Below, piece after piece: positions 34,088-43,423 of a DNA stretch of 64,000 nucleotides. A model generated the notes under the pieces. The model was not told where the DNA came from. It searched no databases and saw nothing but the letters and a program-made list of their open reading frames with translations. Source of the DNA: Ihuprevotella massiliensis (GTDB lineage Bacteria; Bacteroidota; Bacteroidia; Bacteroidales; Bacteroidaceae). The translations under genes and the position numbers were made by a program. The stretch lies in assembly GCA_900095835.1 (NCBI GenBank), contig LT608321.1, positions 2,476,765-2,540,764 on the forward strand. The letters run 5' to 3'. The first letter of the stretch is position 1. The number at the start of each line of letters is the position of its first letter.

Positions 34088-36187
34088 ATGTATAACGTCA
34101 AATCCTCCCTCATTGTCCTATGTCTTCTTGCAGGCATGGGACAATGCTGTTTGTCCGTCCGAGCGCAAAAGCCAGTCGCAACAAAGTCCGTAAGGCAGAA
34201 GGCGAAAGGACCTTCGGGTATCTTCGACGAGAAAGCCTTTAATGAGGTGGTGGTCACTGGTTCTCGCCTAGAACGTCCGCTCAAAGATGTACCGGTGATT
34301 ACACGCATAGTGTCACGTGCCGAGATTGATCGCATCAATCCCCTCGACATGCAGCAACTGTTGCAGTATGCCCTCCCAGGCATCCAGTTTCGTCTCAATA
34401 CAATGAGCCAGTTGCCCACGCTCACCTATCAAGGGATGAACAACAAGATGGTGGTCTTCCTCATAGATGGTGAGCGACTGAGCGGTGAAAGCAGCGATCA
34501 CAACATCGACTACAACCGCATCAATCCCGATGAGATTGAGCGCATCGAGGTGGTGCGTGGAGCCGCCTCCACCCTCTACGACAGTAATGCTCAAGGAGGG
34601 GTCATCAACATCATCACGCGCAAGGCCAAACGCCCTGTTTCATTTAGTCTTACCGGACGTTATGCGGGAAAGAATGGAGAAAAATATGGAGCCAACTTAG
34701 GGATTCGCCAAAAGGGTTGGACTTCCTTCACCAACTGGGGCTGGCGCAGCCGCGAAAGTTTCGTGGTGCCCGACGTGAGCAAGTATGCCTATGAGCAAAT
34801 CTCGCCCGAAGGCAGCGTGAAACAGATAGAAGAGAGCCAAGCCGACACACTCCAAATCAAGGGCTACACCGTTAATACCGTGTCGCAGCGACTGGGCTAT
34901 CAATTTAACGAACGTCTTAGCGCAGAAGTCAAAGGTTCGTTTTATAGTAACCGACAACCCCTCGTGCGTGGTGGGAAACGCTACGATCGCTACAATGATT
35001 TTGCCTGGGGAGCTAATGTGAAATATCTCCTTTCGCCACAACATCGTTTCGATCTGTCCTATCTCAACGACACCTACACCAAGACCTACAACTATCCTTA
35101 TGCAGAGGGAACTGCCGGTGATCCGAAGAGCATCACCCCCTATCGCAATCATCAGCAGACAGCACGCTTGAACTACACCCTCCTCACCGACAAGCATACG
35201 GTGAGTCTGGGAGCAGAGATGAGCAACGACTATCTCAAGCACTATATGCTCAAAGATTCTGGCGCGGTGTCGGGCACTCAGTGGTCGGTCTATGGACAAG
35301 AGGAATGGCACATCCACCCACAACTGAATCTGGTGGCTGGGGTGCGTCTCGACAAACCATGGAGATACAGCGCGCACTTCACGCCCAAAGTGTCATTGCT
35401 CTACCGTCCGCTCGATAATCTAACGCTGCGTGCCAACTATTCTCACGGCTATCGTCCACCCACGCTTAAAGAGGTGTATCAAGACTTCAATATGATGAAC
35501 GTGATGCACGTGGTGGGCAATCCCAATCTCCGCCCTGAGACGAGCGAACAGATCTCGTTTTCGGCAGAATATGAGTGGAATCGTCTGAATCTTTCGGCTT
35601 CTGTGTTTCACAACCGCTATCGTTACTACATCGGCTACGAGAGCGTGAGCGCAGACACCATACGTTATGCTAATTTCGACGACCGAAAGACCACAGGAGT
35701 GGAAGTTTCTGCGCGCTACACCACGACGTATGGACTGCACGTGCGCGCCACTTACAACTATATTAAGGACTATCAGATGAGTAACGGACACGGACGTTTT
35801 GCTCAGTCGTACAACACCTCCGATGTTCGTCCACATAGCCTCACTTTTGGCGCAGCTTATCACTATGTTGTCTCAAAATCGCTCACGGCAACGGCAGATT
35901 TCAATGGGCATTGGGGCTGTGCTTTTTCGCAATATGACTATCGTCTGTTGCGCAACTCACAGACGGGGGTGGAGCTCCCCGTGATGTATCGCTATCGCTT
36001 CGATGCGCGCACCTTCTGTTCGTTGAATCTCGGTGTGCAGCTTCCTAAACGAGGCATCACAGTGGGATTGCTCATCGACAATCTATTTGACTATCGTGAT
36101 CGTGCTGCTACTGCTTCTGTGCAACTTCCCGATGTGGGTCGCACCTTTGTGGGAACGATCAAGATAGATGTCGATAAACTCTTCTAG
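34088..36187 (+). CDS. hmuR: HmuR-type TonB-dependent haem receptor
   Basis: Outer-membrane receptor importing haem with TonB energy, 699 aa. A signal peptide ends at SVRAQ. The plug domain starts with EVVVTGSRLERPLKDVPVIT and includes YQGMNNKMVVFLIDGERLSG and RIEVVRGAASTLYDSNAQGG. The barrel shows the haem-receptor YRPP (SHGYRPPTLKEVYQ) and NPNL (VGNPNLRPE) motifs. The C-terminal strand ends in Phe, as usual for barrel assembly. The start codon lies within heptamer-like sequence (ATCTAATGTATAACGTC), so the leader is repeat-derived. It follows hmuY by 185 bp including an inverted repeat. Confidence 0.94.
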   Translation: MYNVKSSLIVLCLLAGMGQCCLSVRAQKPVATKSVRQKAKGPSGIFDEKAFNEVVVTGSRLERPLKDVPVITRIVSRAEIDRINPLDMQQLLQYALPGIQFRLNTMSQLPTLTYQGMNNKMVVFLIDGERLSGESSDHNIDYNRINPDEIERIEVVRGAASTLYDSNAQGGVINIITRKAKRPVSFSLTGRYAGKNGEKYGANLGIRQKGWTSFTNWGWRSRESFVVPDVSKYAYEQISPEGSVKQIEESQADTLQIKGYTVNTVSQRLGYQFNERLSAEVKGSFYSNRQPLVRGGKRYDRYNDFAWGANVKYLLSPQHRFDLSYLNDTYTKTYNYPYAEGTAGDPKSITPYRNHQQTARLNYTLLTDKHTVSLGAEMSNDYLKHYMLKDSGAVSGTQWSVYGQEEWHIHPQLNLVAGVRLDKPWRYSAHFTPKVSLLYRPLDNLTLRANYSHGYRPPTLKEVYQDFNMMNVMHVVGNPNLRPETSEQISFSAEYEWNRLNLSASVFHNRYRYYIGYESVSADTIRYANFDDRKTTGVEVSARYTTTYGLHVRATYNYIKDYQMSNGHGRFAQSYNTSDVRPHSLTFGAAYHYVVSKSLTATADFNGHWGCAFSQYDYRLLRNSQTGVELPVMYRYRFDARTFCSLNLGVQLPKRGITVGLLIDNLFDYRDRAATASVQLPDVGRTFVGTIKIDVDKLF

Positions 36188-36333
36188 ACCCTCTAACGTC
36201 TAAGGTCTACTCCTTAAGGTCTAACGCCTATTCCTCCGAGTAGTGCTTGCGTGGCGAGCAGAAAGAGGATGCGACCCTCTAATGTCTAAGGTCTATCTTC
36301 TAACGTCTATTCTCTACCCTCTAACGTCTATAT
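36188..36333 (+). repeat. Heptamer leader repeat (copy 3) before hmuS
   Basis: Heptamers TCTAACG, TCTAAGG and TCTAATG alternate from the hmuR stop to 6 bp before the hmuS ATG. A degraded core (GTGCTTGCGTGGC, then GGATGCGACCCTC) lies at 36246-36279. Confidence 0.85.
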
Positions 36334-36338
36334 ATACA

Positions 36339-39300
36339 ATGTCAAAATTCCAGTCTTTCCTACGATCTCGCCGATTGTGGATCGGTTTTATAGGATTTCT
36401 CCTCTTTGTCTTTGCGGCGTCCTTCGCGTGGCGCACGTGGTTGGGCACCACACGTATCGCTTTGGTCAACTTCCAACCCCTCACTTCGGGTCATATCGCC
36501 AAAGCCAATGACAATGCTCTCATCAGTTTGGAAGACGTAGATGCCGAAAACATTGAGAACATCGGCAAATATGATCTCGTCCTCATCAACGCCATGGGTT
36601 TGAAAATCACAGAAGCCCAACGTGCTGAGGTGAAGAAACTGGCAGAAAAGGGACTTCCAGTCATGGCACTCACTGTGACTAACCCTGCCAATGACATTTG
36701 TTCGCTCGACACTGCCACGGCAGCGCGCATTGTAGCCTATATGGACAATGGAGGCCGTGAAAACTATCGCAACCTTCTCCGTTATGTGCGCAAGCATATC
36801 GATAAAAAGATACTGCTCGCTCCTGAAGCAGAAGCACCTCGTGAGCATCCCTCGAGCTTACTCTACCACCTCGATCCTAAAAATCCCGATGCCGAAGAAC
36901 TCGGTTTCAATTCGGTGCGCGAGTATGAGGCGTTTCTCCAGAAAAATGGTCTTTTCAAAAAGGATGCTCCTCGCATCATTGTCACCGGTATCATGGGACA
37001 GCCCTTTGAGTTGGTGGCTGAGTTGGAGCGTCAAAACTTCGTGGTTTATCATGTAGACGATGCGCATGAGTTCATCGCTGGCGCACACATCGACAGCGTA
37101 AGTCCTTCTGCCATGATCAACATGGCGCACGGTCGATTGGGAGATGACGTAGTGGCGTATCTGCTTCGTCAAAACATCCCCTTCTTTGCTCCCATCAATG
37201 TGCAGAGAGAACGCAGCAAGTGGGAGGAAAGCAAGCAAGGGCTTTCGGGCGGCTACCTCTCGCAGACCGTTGGCATGCCAGAGTTGGACGGTGCACTCCT
37301 ACCTTATGCCGTGTTTGCCCACAAGCGCGACAAAGAAGGTTTGTTGCAAGTGCACGCCATGCCCGATCGTGTCAAGGATTTTGCCACGACTATTCGCCAT
37401 TATGTCGCACTTAAGTCAAAGAAGAATGCCGACAAGCACATCGCTGTGGTTTACTACAAAGGCCCAGGTCAGAGTGCCCTCGTGGCGCAAGGCATGGAAG
37501 TCGTGCCCTCGTTGTACAATTTCCTCGTGCGTTTGCGCAGTGAGGGCTACAATGTGAGCGGACTTCCTGCTTCTTCTGCTGAATTAGGTCGTATGATTCA
37601 AGCACGTGGCGGACTCCTCGGCACGTATGATGTGGGCAAAATGCAGGACTTCCTGCGCAAGGGAAAGCCCGAAATGGTGACCCGTTCCCAATTTGAGAGT
37701 TGGGTCAAGGAGAGTCTCCCTGCCGAAGATTACAAAGCCGTGGAAAAAGCCTATGGCGCGTTCCCTGGTAAGTATTTGTCCACCGAAGATGGTCGCCTTG
37801 GCATCCCCCGATTGCGCTTTGGCAATGTGGTGATCATGCCACAACCTGCCGCTGCCATGGGCAATGACGAGTTCAAAATCGCCCATGGTGTGGATGCCGT
37901 TCCTCCACATCTCTATCTCGCTTCCTATCTTTGGGCGCAACATGGCTTCAAAGCCGATGCCCTCATCCACTTCGGCACGCACGGAAGCCTAGAGTTCACA
38001 CCGGACAAGCAAGTTGCGCTCAGCACTCACGACTGGGCAGACAGATTGGTCGGAACAATGCCCCACTTCTACCTCTATTCTATCGCCAATGTGGGAGAAG
38101 CCATGATCGCCAAACGCAGAAGTTATGGCGCAATTCAGAGTTATCTCACCGCACCTTTCATGGAGTCTAATCTTCGTTCCACCTATCGTGATTTAGACAA
38201 GGCGATTCAGCACTACAACGCTCTTTTGTGGGCGGCAGCAAGCACGCAGCAGGCGGCAGGGAAATCCGCAAAAGCTCCTGCGCTCAACGCTCGGCAGCAA
38301 GCAGAAGTCAACAAGGCTTCATTGGCGGTCAAAGCCTTGACCATCCAAATGGGCATCCATCGCTCATTAGGTCTCGACAGCGTGCGCACACGTCCCTACA
38401 CCGAGGCAGACATCGAGCGCATTGAGCACTTTTCCGAGGAACTTTCCAATGAGAAAATCAATGGTCGTCCCTACGTCTTGGGAGAAGTCTACACACCAGC
38501 TCATATCGAGAGTAGTGTTTATGCCATGGCGACCGACCCCATCGCCTATAGTCAGTTGGCTATCGACAAATTGCAACATCGTGTGCCTGCCGATTTCGAG
38601 CGCAGAGCAGCCTTGTTTACTCAGAAATACCTCGTGCCTGCTCGCCAGTTGGTGGGACGTTTGCTCCACCAAGAAGGCATGGTGTCTGACCAAACCATCT
38701 GCCAAGTGGCGCGTATCACCCCACAACAGTTGAATGAAGCCCGCGAAGTTTATGCAGCCCTCACCCAACCTCATGGTGGAATGATGGCAGCGATGATGGC
38801 TAAAGGCGGACAAAAGGGTGGTATGCCTGCAATGAAGGGCAAGATGCCTGCTGGACACCCTGGTGGCATGCCTGCTGCAAAAGGTGGCGGTGCTGCGATG
38901 AAAGGACAAATGCCTGCTGGACATCCTGGTGCTATGAAGGGACACCCTGGACAAAAAATGGGAGCCGCTGCAAAACCTGTGGCAGATTCTTCCATGAAGA
39001 GTGAAGACAAGGGGAAAACCCCTGCAAGTGCTGGTCATCCTCACGGAGCGATGGCACAAAACCAGGGGGCTTCTGGGCATCCCCACGGTGCATCGGGCAT
39101 GCCTCACGGACAGATGCCCCCTGCTATGGCTGCAGCTATGGCACAAAAAGCCAAGGGTGGAAAGCCTGCTGCGATGGGACATCCCACTACTGCGAAAGGT
39201 CAGCCCAACGCTGCGAAGGGTGGTGGTAGTCGTGCGGAGAAGATGGCACGAATGCGCGCTGCCATGGCTGCCATGTCCAAGCAACCCGAATATACCAAGG

Positions 39301-40976
39301 AACAAAAGGCGATGGCTTATGCAGTGGCAGAGGTGGAACGCACTTTGCGCAATGTGCAAAACTATCGCTATGCGCTCTTGCAAAGCCCGGAAAAGGAACT
39401 CAACACGCTGATGCGCTCGCTCTCGGGTGGCTACACCGCTCCTTCGGCTGGGGGAGATCCCATCGCCAATCCCAACTCGCTGCCCACCGGTCGCAACCTT
39501 TATTCCATCAATGCTGAGGCTACGCCTACAGAGTCGGCTTGGGAGAAGGGAAAACAGCTGGCGCGCAACACGATTGAGGAATATCGCCGCCGTCACCACG
39601 ACAGCATCCCCCGAAAAGTCAGCTATACCTTCTGGAGTTCTGAGTTTATCGAGACCGAAGGTGCTACTTTGGCGCAAGCCTTCTACATGCTTGGTGTAGA
39701 ACCTCTGCGCGATGCTTTCGGACGCGTCAATGATTTGCGCCTCATCCCTTCCAAAGAATTGGGTCGCCCTCGCATTGATGTGGTGGTGCAAACCAGTGGT
39801 CAGCTCCGCGATTTGGCAGCTTCTCGCCTTTTCCTCCTGCAGAAAGCTGTGGAAATGGCGGCTGAGGCGAAGGACGACAAATTTGAGAACCAAGTCGCTT
39901 CGGGAGTGGTGGAAAGCGAACGCTTGCTCATCGAGAAAGGTATCTCTCCCAAGGAAGCCCGCGCATGGGCGGCACGCCGCATCTTCGGTGGTGTGAATGG
40001 CAACTACGGCACTGGCATCCAAGAAGTGGCGATGGCGTCCGACAAATGGACCGACCGCAAGCAAATTGCTGAGGCTTATCTCAACAACATGGGCGCATTC
40101 TATGGCGACCAAAAGCAATGGGAAGACCATCAAAGTAAAGCGTTTGAAGCCGCACTCACACGTACGGACGTAGTGATCCAACCTCGCCAGAATAACACCT
40201 GGGGCGCACTCAGTCTTGACCACGTGTTTGAGTTCATGGGTGGCATGAACCTCACCGTACGTCAGGTGACCGGTAAAGAACCTGATGCTTATTTGGCGGA
40301 CTATCGCAACCATAACCACATGCGCATGCAGGAAGTCAAAGAAGCCATCGGCGTGGAAAGCCGCACTTCTATGTTTAATCCCACTTATCTCAAGGAGCAA
40401 ATGAAAGGCGGCGAAGGAGCTGCGGCAGGGCTTGAGGAACTGGTGCAAAACACCTTCGGATGGGAGGTGATGAAACCTGAGGCGATTGACAATGAAATGT
40501 GGGACGAAATCTTCGACACCTACGTGAAGGACAAGCACAACCTCGGTATGCGCGAATACTTCGAACGCGTGAATCCCGCTGCTTTGCAGGGCATTTCTGC
40601 CATCATGTTGGAGAGTGCGCGCAAGGGCATGTGGAAGGCTTCGGCAGACAAGGTGCAGGCGTTGGCGAAACTCCACACCGAACTCGTGGCGAAGTACGAT
40701 GCTGCCGGCACTGAATTCGTCAACAACAACCAAAAGCTCCAACAGTTCATCGCTAGCAAGGTGTCTTCTGCTGAGGCTAAGGCTTACAAAGACCGCATAG
40801 ATGCCGCGCGCAACGACAAATCGGGCAAGGGCACAGTGCTGAAAGCCGAAGATGCAGCGCCCACTTCGCAACTCACCTCTAAGGGCATCGCAAGTGGTGT
40901 CGTAGTCGTGGTAGCGATTGTGGCACTTGCCGCAGGTACGATTGTGCTCGTGCGTCGTCGCCGCAACAAACAATAA
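36339..40976 (+). CDS. hmuS: HmuS, CobN/BchH-like chelatase-family membrane protein
   Basis: A 1545-aa relative of the large subunit of cobalt/magnesium chelatases, the HmuS of haem loci; such proteins have been linked to iron removal from haem. The start at MSKFQSFLRS is chosen over 36243 because the 32 codons before it are translated repeat. There is one N-terminal membrane segment (LWIGFIGFLLFVFAASFAW) and one at the end (VVVVVAIVALAAGTIVLV). CobN motifs include ALIHFGTHGSLEFTPDKQVA and EFIETEGATLAQAFYMLGVE. Between about residues 810 and 985 it carries an Ala/Gly/Lys/Met/His/Pro-rich insert (for example KMPAGHPGGMPAAKGGG, GHPHGASGMPHGQMPP), absent from ordinary CobN. Confidence 0.9.
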   Translation: MSKFQSFLRSRRLWIGFIGFLLFVFAASFAWRTWLGTTRIALVNFQPLTSGHIAKANDNALISLEDVDAENIENIGKYDLVLINAMGLKITEAQRAEVKKLAEKGLPVMALTVTNPANDICSLDTATAARIVAYMDNGGRENYRNLLRYVRKHIDKKILLAPEAEAPREHPSSLLYHLDPKNPDAEELGFNSVREYEAFLQKNGLFKKDAPRIIVTGIMGQPFELVAELERQNFVVYHVDDAHEFIAGAHIDSVSPSAMINMAHGRLGDDVVAYLLRQNIPFFAPINVQRERSKWEESKQGLSGGYLSQTVGMPELDGALLPYAVFAHKRDKEGLLQVHAMPDRVKDFATTIRHYVALKSKKNADKHIAVVYYKGPGQSALVAQGMEVVPSLYNFLVRLRSEGYNVSGLPASSAELGRMIQARGGLLGTYDVGKMQDFLRKGKPEMVTRSQFESWVKESLPAEDYKAVEKAYGAFPGKYLSTEDGRLGIPRLRFGNVVIMPQPAAAMGNDEFKIAHGVDAVPPHLYLASYLWAQHGFKADALIHFGTHGSLEFTPDKQVALSTHDWADRLVGTMPHFYLYSIANVGEAMIAKRRSYGAIQSYLTAPFMESNLRSTYRDLDKAIQHYNALLWAAASTQQAAGKSAKAPALNARQQAEVNKASLAVKALTIQMGIHRSLGLDSVRTRPYTEADIERIEHFSEELSNEKINGRPYVLGEVYTPAHIESSVYAMATDPIAYSQLAIDKLQHRVPADFERRAALFTQKYLVPARQLVGRLLHQEGMVSDQTICQVARITPQQLNEAREVYAALTQPHGGMMAAMMAKGGQKGGMPAMKGKMPAGHPGGMPAAKGGGAAMKGQMPAGHPGAMKGHPGQKMGAAAKPVADSSMKSEDKGKTPASAGHPHGAMAQNQGASGHPHGASGMPHGQMPPAMAAAMAQKAKGGKPAAMGHPTTAKGQPNAAKGGGSRAEKMARMRAAMAAMSKQPEYTKEQKAMAYAVAEVERTLRNVQNYRYALLQSPEKELNTLMRSLSGGYTAPSAGGDPIANPNSLPTGRNLYSINAEATPTESAWEKGKQLARNTIEEYRRRHHDSIPRKVSYTFWSSEFIETEGATLAQAFYMLGVEPLRDAFGRVNDLRLIPSKELGRPRIDVVVQTSGQLRDLAASRLFLLQKAVEMAAEAKDDKFENQVASGVVESERLLIEKGISPKEARAWAARRIFGGVNGNYGTGIQEVAMASDKWTDRKQIAEAYLNNMGAFYGDQKQWEDHQSKAFEAALTRTDVVIQPRQNNTWGALSLDHVFEFMGGMNLTVRQVTGKEPDAYLADYRNHNHMRMQEVKEAIGVESRTSMFNPTYLKEQMKGGEGAAAGLEELVQNTFGWEVMKPEAIDNEMWDEIFDTYVKDKHNLGMREYFERVNPAALQGISAIMLESARKGMWKASADKVQALAKLHTELVAKYDAAGTEFVNNNQKLQQFIASKVSSAEAKAYKDRIDAARNDKSGKGTVLKAEDAAPTSQLTSKGIASGVVVVVAIVALAAGTIVLVRRRRNKQ

Positions 40977-41102
40977 ATCTTCTCGCCTAAAGTTCTAACT
41001 TTAGAGGCTATCCATCAGACTATGCAGGGCTTTGCTCTGCATAGTCCTCATGGTAAATAGGCGATAGGGGCTAATATGCTCGAAAGAGGGAGATGAAACG
41101 CC

Positions 41103-41240
41103 CCAAGAGCTAGCATCTACTCACTAAGGTCTAATGTCTAACGTCTAAAACCTAATGTCTATTTCCCTAGCCACGCTTGTCGTGGCGAGCAAAACGGGTC
41201 TGCGACCCTCTAACGTCTAACGTCTACTCTCTAACTTCTA
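41103..41240 (+). repeat. Heptamer leader repeat (copy 4) before hmuT
   Basis: Heptamers flank the core GCCACGCTTGTCGTGGC then GGGTCTGCGACCC (41169-41210). They run to the last bases before the hmuT ATG at 41243. Confidence 0.88.
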
Positions 41241-41242
41241 AA

Positions 41243-41962
41243 ATGCAAACTCTCGTTCTTTGTCTTATGGTGGCTGTAGGTTTGAGCACGCTGCTCAAAC
41301 TTTCGCTGGCGACACCGCGAGTGCGCTGGATCACCTTCGCCTTGTGCGCCCTCTTCGTTGGGCTCGCATGGCCGTGGGCGGTGGAGCAATCCAAAACGCA
41401 GATTGAGGCTTGGCTTGCCAATCCCGATTTGATGCGCGACACTGCCGTAGTGCTCAGCATCGATGTGGCGTTCCTCCTCGCCTACTGTTGGGGAAGCACC
41501 AAAGCCCCTGCGAAGCCTTACCAACAAATCTACGTGGCACAAAATCGCTACACCGTGCTGTTGCGCAAACTCTGGCGCGGTCTTTTGGCTATCTACCCAG
41601 GGTTGCTCATTTTTCCCGTGCTGTTTTCGCTTGAAGTAAGCACCATCTTCTTCCTCCCTGGCGTAGACTTCGCACTCGTCGCGTGGGGATTGGCAGCCAT
41701 TGTGACTGTGACTTTTGTGGCGCTCGGCTTCGGTTTGGAATTTCTCCTTCCCGAACGCGAACTTCGCCTTGAACTCCTCTTCCTCCTCAATATTCTCATT
41801 GCCATTCTTGGCGTGATTGCCACTGTCAATGGCAGAACTGCGGTGGAAGGTGTGGGTAGTGTCGATGTGCTCGCCCTCTTGGCAGTCGTGGTGCTCTTTG
41901 TTTTCTTTGCGCTCATCGGCTTTTTCTGGAGTCGCCGCAAGACTACTTCCGCCAAACACTAG
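41243..41962 (+). CDS. hmuT: HmuT-like inner-membrane protein
   Basis: 239-aa protein with about six membrane segments (for example LVLCLMVAVGLSTLLKLS, ITFALCALFVGLAWPWAVE, VVLSIDVAFLLAYCWGS and ALLAVVVLFVFFALIGFFW). By position it is HmuT of the hmuYRSTUV locus; sequence motifs are few. In that locus HmuT, HmuU and HmuV are thought to support HmuS or haem transport, without a settled mechanism. I chose the ATG at 41243 because the longer frame reads through the heptamer repeat (VCDPLTSNVYSLTS). 157 bp separate it from hmuU. Confidence 0.75.
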   Translation: MQTLVLCLMVAVGLSTLLKLSLATPRVRWITFALCALFVGLAWPWAVEQSKTQIEAWLANPDLMRDTAVVLSIDVAFLLAYCWGSTKAPAKPYQQIYVAQNRYTVLLRKLWRGLLAIYPGLLIFPVLFSLEVSTIFFLPGVDFALVAWGLAAIVTVTFVALGFGLEFLLPERELRLELLFLLNILIAILGVIATVNGRTAVEGVGSVDVLALLAVVVLFVFFALIGFFWSRRKTTSAKH

Positions 41963-42119
41963 GGTGGGGTAGTAGCGTTGTGGCAAGCTGTGCACGAATG
42001 CTCCGCACTCCCTCTACATTGCTTCAACCCTCATCATATGAAAAATCCGCTCCACCAGCTGATGGAACGGACTTTCGGGGATGGGTTCCCCACAAATCTG
42101 TAAAACATATCTTATAACA

Positions 42120-42722
42120 ATGAACTATATCTCTGACATTCTCTTCTGGATCAGCACGGGATTGCTCGTGCCCACCATCGTCCTCTTGGTGCTTTTCTTC
42201 GTGCGCGCACTCTTGCTCGTGGGAGGCTTTTTCGGACAACTCCTTGCGCGCCGCAAGGCAGATGCGCAAATAGCAACCGCCCTTGATCAACTCACTGCGG
42301 ACAACGTGGATACTCTGCTCGAACAACTCCCCTCTGCTGGATTGGGCATCGCAGCACCTTTCTATCATCGCCTAGTAGCTGCCGCGAACGACGCACCTCT
42401 TCGTGAGCGTGTTCTTGCCGAGTTTGACATTGCCGCAGATGCCGATCAAAATCTTCCTCGCACGTTGGCGAAGATGGGACCTGTGCTCGGACTGATGGGT
42501 ACCCTCATCCCCATGGGACCCGCTTTGGTGGGACTCTCCTCGGGCGATATTGCCAGTATGGCGTACAACATGCAGGTGGCCTTCGCCACTACGGTGGTGG
42601 GTTTGGTGATTGGTGCCATCGGCACACTGACCATTCAGGTGAAAAAACGCTGGTTGGCGGCAGATGCTGCGCGTTTGGACTTCATCGAAGCGCGTTTGGC
42701 AGAAAAGTATGCCCAAGCCTAG
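42120..42722 (+). CDS. hmuU: HmuU-like MotA/TolQ/ExbB proton channel protein
   Basis: A 200-aa inner-membrane protein of the MotA/TolQ/ExbB family. Three membrane segments: residues 7-33 (SDILFWISTGLLVPTIVLLV), about 110-140 with LGLMGTLIPMGPALVGLSSG, and about 145-175 with FATTVVGLVIGAIGTLTIQV. The middle segment carries the family's small-residue-rich GLMGTL and P motifs. It starts 39 bp inside the longest frame, at MNYISDILFW. It lies between hmuT and hmuV, 42 bp before the latter, and probably energises the system with the proton gradient. Confidence 0.88.
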   Translation: MNYISDILFWISTGLLVPTIVLLVLFFVRALLLVGGFFGQLLARRKADAQIATALDQLTADNVDTLLEQLPSAGLGIAAPFYHRLVAAANDAPLRERVLAEFDIAADADQNLPRTLAKMGPVLGLMGTLIPMGPALVGLSSGDIASMAYNMQVAFATTVVGLVIGAIGTLTIQVKKRWLAADAARLDFIEARLAEKYAQA

Positions 42723-42764
42723 TCTTGTGATTTCCCCATATATCCTCTCAAACCTATTGTAGAT

Positions 42765-43115
42765 ATGAGTAGAAAAGAAGGAAACAAAACTCGCCGCCGT
42801 CTGATGGGTGGTGGCGATGATCACGACATCATGGGCAGCGTAGCCAATCTTTTTGACGTGGCTATGGTGTTTGCTGTGGCGTTGATGGTAGCTTTGGTGA
42901 GTCGCTACAATATGACCGAAATGTTTAGTACGCAAGATTTCACCATGGTCAAGAATCCTGGTAAAGAAAACATGGAGATTGTGACCAAGAAAGGCGAAAA
43001 GATACAACGCTACACGCCCTCCAACGACCAGAGCAATGCCGAAGGTTCGCGCGGCAAGAAGGTGGGTGTCGCCTATCAGTTGGAGAATGGCGAAGTCATC
43101 TACGTACCCGAATAG
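42765..43115 (+). CDS. hmuV: HmuV-like DUF2149 protein, 116 aa
   Basis: One membrane helix near the N-terminus (LFDVAMVFAVALMVALVSRY) after a charged head MSRKEGNKTRRRL and a DDHD segment, then a soluble tail ending GVAYQLENGEVIYVPE. The length and C-terminal GxAYxLxxGxxxYVP pattern are those of DUF2149. The topology recalls ExbD/TolR, the natural partner of the TolQ-like HmuU just upstream. Last gene of the operon, followed by a terminator. Confidence 0.88.
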   Translation: MSRKEGNKTRRRLMGGGDDHDIMGSVANLFDVAMVFAVALMVALVSRYNMTEMFSTQDFTMVKNPGKENMEIVTKKGEKIQRYTPSNDQSNAEGSRGKKVGVAYQLENGEVIYVPE

Positions 43116-43207
43116 GGCTTTCGTGCTAAATTCGCAATCACGAATCGGGCTTGTCTATCAAGCTGTATGACCTTTTGAACATCAATCTCAGATATTGAGA
43201 TAAACAA

Positions 43208-43284
43208 CGCTAGACCTCAGCGTTAGAACGATGCAGAGTTTCTTGCCTGCATGGCTCTAATCGCTGAGGTCTAGCGTCTTTTTG
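43208..43284 (+). terminator. Terminator of the hmu operon
   Basis: CGCTAGACCTCAGCG (43208-43222) is perfectly complementary to 43262-43276, with further pairing inside, and is followed by TCTTTTTG. Confidence 0.88.
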
Positions 43285-43356
43285 TGGAGTGACCTTCCTT
43301 GCAAATCGGTGCAACCTCCCCTTTTCCACTCCAATCTTCCCCACCTTCTATGACAA

Positions 43357-43409
43357 TCTCCCTCACTTGCTGGGGCAACCCAAGTTGGGAAGTCCGCGAG
43401 TGAGGGAGA
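43357..43409 (-). terminator. Hairpin after hflX
   Basis: TCTCCCTCACT (43357-43367) pairs with AGTGAGGGAGA (43399-43409), with an inner CCCAA/TTGGG stem. It lies 15 bp after the hflX stop. No clear T tract. Confidence 0.5.
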
Positions 43410-43423
43410 AGTCGTGAAAAAGG

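Noticed and set aside
36243-36338. Longer start for hmuS
   Set aside because: The 32 extra codons translate the heptamer repeat (LLTSILYPLTSIYT). The same open-frame effect appears before hmuT (41177). The internal ATGs give proper N-terminal membrane helices.
38367-40973. 868-codon open frame antisense to hmuS
   Set aside because: It mirrors the codon bias of hmuS on the other strand. The translation is Cys/His/Arg-rich without domains, and hmuS is clearly the real gene.
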